This document shows, piece after piece, positions 62,328 to 64,000 of a stretch of 64,000 nt of DNA. The stretch is from Rhizobium ruizarguesonis. Lineage in GTDB: Bacteria; Pseudomonadota; Alphaproteobacteria; Rhizobiales; Rhizobiaceae. The stretch is taken from positions 58,402-122,401 of the forward strand of contig NZ_PQIG01000065.1 in assembly GCF_012349115.1 (NCBI RefSeq), in the 5' to 3' direction. The position numbers and the translations under genes are program-made. The notes under the pieces are model-generated. The model worked only from the letters and a program-made list of their open reading frames with translations, did not search any database and was not told the DNA's origin. Within the stretch, counting starts at the first letter, position 1. Each line of letters starts with the position of its first letter.

Positions 62328-63074
62328 TTATTGAAGCGGTGCGAACGAACGGTTCATCGCCACTCTGTCCTCATGGGTCGCGTCCGGTCCTAGCGCTGCC
62401 ATCTTGCTCTTGAACACTGGCCATCTCGTGGGTGCTTCACCCTCGACCGCAGCATCGAGCGCCTTGCGCATGGTGGGGGCGTCGAAGTCGCAGCAATATC
62501 CGGGTGTCAGCGGCTGCTGCCTCCAGGATTCGGCGAGCGATCCACCGTCAACCGGATCGAACCCGACCTCATTCGAGATTGCCATGGCGATCTTCTTCGC
62601 GGCGGCGTCGTCTCCTGCGACCGCCACGGCCAAACGACCGGGCGTGCCTTCGGGCTGACCCAGTTCCGCCAGGGAATACGCGAGGATGTTGTTGAAGGCC
62701 TTGATGATGGGGCGGCCGATCTGTCTGGAGACCCAGACGCTCTCGACCTCGCCTGCGTCGAGGTCGGCTATCTGCGGGTCGCGTAGGCCCGGATAGTAGT
62801 TGCTGGTGTCGATGACCGGAACGTTGGCAGGTAGGTCCTTGAAGAGGTCCTTCGGCAGGTTTTCGATGGCGAGAAGCGGAATTGAAAGGATGACCGCGTC
62901 CGCGCCGGAGATCGCCCCCTTCGTGTCCGTCGCAGTGGCTCCGATCTCGTCGGCGAACGGCCTGACGGCGTCGGCTCCCTTCGAGTTCGCCACCCAGACC
63001 TCATGTCCCGCTAATGCGAGCTTGCGGGCGAGAGTGCCACCGATGTGGCCAATTCCGATGATGCCGATTTTCAT
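62328..63074 (-). CDS. NADPH-dependent F420 reductase-like oxidoreductase
   Basis: 248 residues. Rossmann start MKIGIIGIGHIGGTLARKLALAGHEVWVANSKGAD, with Ser and Lys positions suited to NADP, then PVIDTSNYYPGLRDPQI. The second half (GRPIIKAFNNILAYSLAEL, AVAVAGDDAAAKKIAMAIS, GFDPVDGGSLAESWRQQPLTP) matches the F420-reductase-like domain found in many bacteria that do not make F420. Divergent from an HxlR regulator with a clear palindrome between, so likely controlled by it. Confidence 0.85.
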   Translation of the reverse strand: MKIGIIGIGHIGGTLARKLALAGHEVWVANSKGADAVRPFADEIGATATDTKGAISGADAVILSIPLLAIENLPKDLFKDLPANVPVIDTSNYYPGLRDPQIADLDAGEVESVWVSRQIGRPIIKAFNNILAYSLAELGQPEGTPGRLAVAVAGDDAAAKKIAMAISNEVGFDPVDGGSLAESWRQQPLTPGYCCDFDAPTMRKALDAAVEGEAPTRWPVFKSKMAALGPDATHEDRVAMNRSFAPLQ

Positions 63075-63142
63075 GCTGGTGCTCCTGTTGTGCTGCCTAC
63101 CAAGATAATGGATACTGCGACTTCAACAAGAACCGACAGATA

Positions 63143-63157
63143 AGTGGGTTACCCACT
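63143..63157. promoter_or_regulatory. Candidate HxlR operator
   Basis: AGTGGGT-T-ACCCACT, a perfect 7+7 dyad, 11 bases before the HxlR start and 68 before the oxidoreductase start. Ideally placed for autorepression and control of the divergent gene. Unlike the AT-rich dyad near the other HxlR gene (21199), so the two regulators recognise different sites. Confidence 0.6.
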
Positions 63158-63168
63158 AAAAGGTAAGT

Positions 63169-63546
63169 ATGGCGCAGGACCGAGAGTGGAGATGCGGAGA
63201 CCCGCAGCAGCAGCGCAAGTGGGCGGACGCGACGACGGACGCCCTGCGGGTCCTCGAAGGCAAATGGAAGATCGTCATCATCTGCCAACTATTCGGAGCC
63301 AAGGAGGCCCTTCGTTTCTCGGAACTCGAACGACGGTGCGAAGGCGTGAACCAGAAGATGCTCATCCAGCAACTCAAGGAGCTGGAGAAGGACGGGATCG
63401 TGACACGTACCGTCTATCCCCAGGTACCGCCAAAGGTGGAGTACGCGCTGACGGAGATGGGCAAGGCCCTGGGGCCGTCCATGGCCGAACTCATCGACTG
63501 GGCCTTCATGCGAAGGGAGTGGATGGCGGGCGAACTCACACCGTGA
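63169..63546 (+). CDS. HxlR family transcriptional regulator
   Basis: 125 residues, the normal HxlR length. KWADATTDALRVLEGKWKIVIICQLFG, LRFSELERRCEGVNQKMLIQQLKELEKDGIV and VEYALTEMGKALGPSM form the winged helix; a Cys in CQLFG could serve as a redox sensor as in several HxlR proteins. Divergent from the NADPH oxidoreductase gene. Confidence 0.87.
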   Translation: MAQDREWRCGDPQQQRKWADATTDALRVLEGKWKIVIICQLFGAKEALRFSELERRCEGVNQKMLIQQLKELEKDGIVTRTVYPQVPPKVEYALTEMGKALGPSMAELIDWAFMRREWMAGELTP

Positions 63547-63553
63547 GCCATCG

Positions 63554-63763
63554 CTAGTTCTCGTCGAACCGGAGCGCCGTGGTTCGCTGCAAGCTCGACG
63601 GAGCCGCCAAGAGATATTTCTGTCGGCTCGATGGCTCCAGTCTCGGGTTCAGGACGTCACTCCAGATGGTGGCCCAAAACCGTGGGACACCAAGCGGCCC
63701 CACAGCGACAAGCCCGCGTGCAGATGGCGGCAGGGCTGCATTTCTTATATTGATGATCGGCAT
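63554..63763 (-). pseudogene. Possible site-specific integrase N-terminal remnant
   Basis: A 69-codon minus-strand frame whose centre (PRFWATIWSDVLNPRLEPSSRQKYLLAA) resembles the N-terminal core-binding segment of tyrosine integrases from rhizobia. The resemblance ends after about 30 residues and the frame closes with RFDEN, so it would be a truncated relic. Recognition is from memory of the pattern and moderate at best. The stretch 63764-64000 upstream of it shows nothing I can name. Confidence 0.3.
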
Positions 63764-64000
63764 GGTGACTCGCGTTCCTCAATGAACGCAACCATGCCAT
63801 CGGTTCGCTTCAACGCAACACCGCAAACCGCAGCATCTCCAGTTTTCCACAGTCGTGCAAAACGCGGTTTCGGGCCAAAACGCAACAGCCAGCAAACCGC
63901 CTGGATGTTCCATAAGATAGATTACGCCACTTTTACCTGTAGCCGGGTACATTCTATTTCCAAGTGCGACATGCCAGTAATTTCAATGGCTTCACTTTGG

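Overview
The window looks like part of a Rhizobium-type alphaproteobacterial genome (Rhizobium leguminosarum/etli clade or a close relative). This is inferred from the high G+C content, the dense complement of ABC sugar and peptide importers with GntR, LysR, RpiR, ROK and AraC regulators, a rhizobial-type flagellin, and several intergenic palindrome mosaics that I recognise as the RIME-like repeats common in Rhizobium. No tRNA, rRNA, CRISPR array, complete insertion sequence or replication origin was seen. Whether this is chromosome or a large plasmid cannot be told.

Layout. 1-1.8 kb: a DEDDh exonuclease cut by the window edge, a tiny DUF1127 gene, then a cluster of four hairpins that each display the anti-Shine-Dalgarno motif CCTCCTCCC in the loop. 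This arrangement closely resembles the cuckoo (CcsR) / alpha-r14 small RNAs and is the most interesting element here. 1.8-7.8 kb: kduI-kduD (unsaturated uronate catabolism), a palindrome mosaic, a GntR/FCD regulator and a large convergent GH94-type phosphorylase. 8.1-9.7 kb: a lower-quality region with an orphan membrane protein, a candidate AbcR-like small RNA and an MFS remnant. 9.7-12.4 kb: a DHA2 drug exporter and a lone flagellin. 12.7-20.6 kb: a family-5 solute-binding protein, dipeptide-type permeases and ATPases, a GNAT enzyme and a GH20 hexosaminidase in one operon, probably for N-acetylglucosamine oligosaccharides. 20.7-25.2 kb: an HxlR/SDR divergent pair, a frameshifted MDR reductase, and an AraC/EamA pair bracketed by a duplicated ROK 3' end. 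25.2-33.2 kb: a ROK regulator, an MFS exporter, and two divergent operons (ridA-rpiR-SDR versus SnoaL-like-M81 peptidase-D-threonine aldolase-like) that look like one amino-compound catabolic unit.

33.5-36.9 kb: LysR, cupin, a small membrane protein and a sulfite-oxidase-like molybdoenzyme. 37.2-42.8 kb: a complete leftward sugar ABC importer (MocA-type dehydrogenase, two permeases, binding protein, UgpC-type ATPase). 43-55 kb: dienelactone hydrolase, MmgE/PrpD, two paralogous LysR regulators and a dipeptide-type ABC operon that contains a cytoplasmic class A beta-lactamase-like protein and an M20 amidohydrolase. 55-64 kb: a two-gene DMT (DUF606) pair, a Mug-type DNA glycosylase, a MOSC-reductase-ferredoxin fusion, a pirin, small proteins, an SH3b protein with an Arg/Asp-rich tail, a divergent F420-reductase-like/HxlR pair with a clear palindrome between them, and a possible integrase remnant.

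The recurring theme is uptake plus catabolism of plant- or soil-derived sugars and amino compounds, each module carrying its own regulator. Start codons were moved inward from the longest possible frame wherever a ribosome binding site or family length favoured it; these choices are stated per gene. All functional names rest on motif and family recognition from sequence alone, without database searches.
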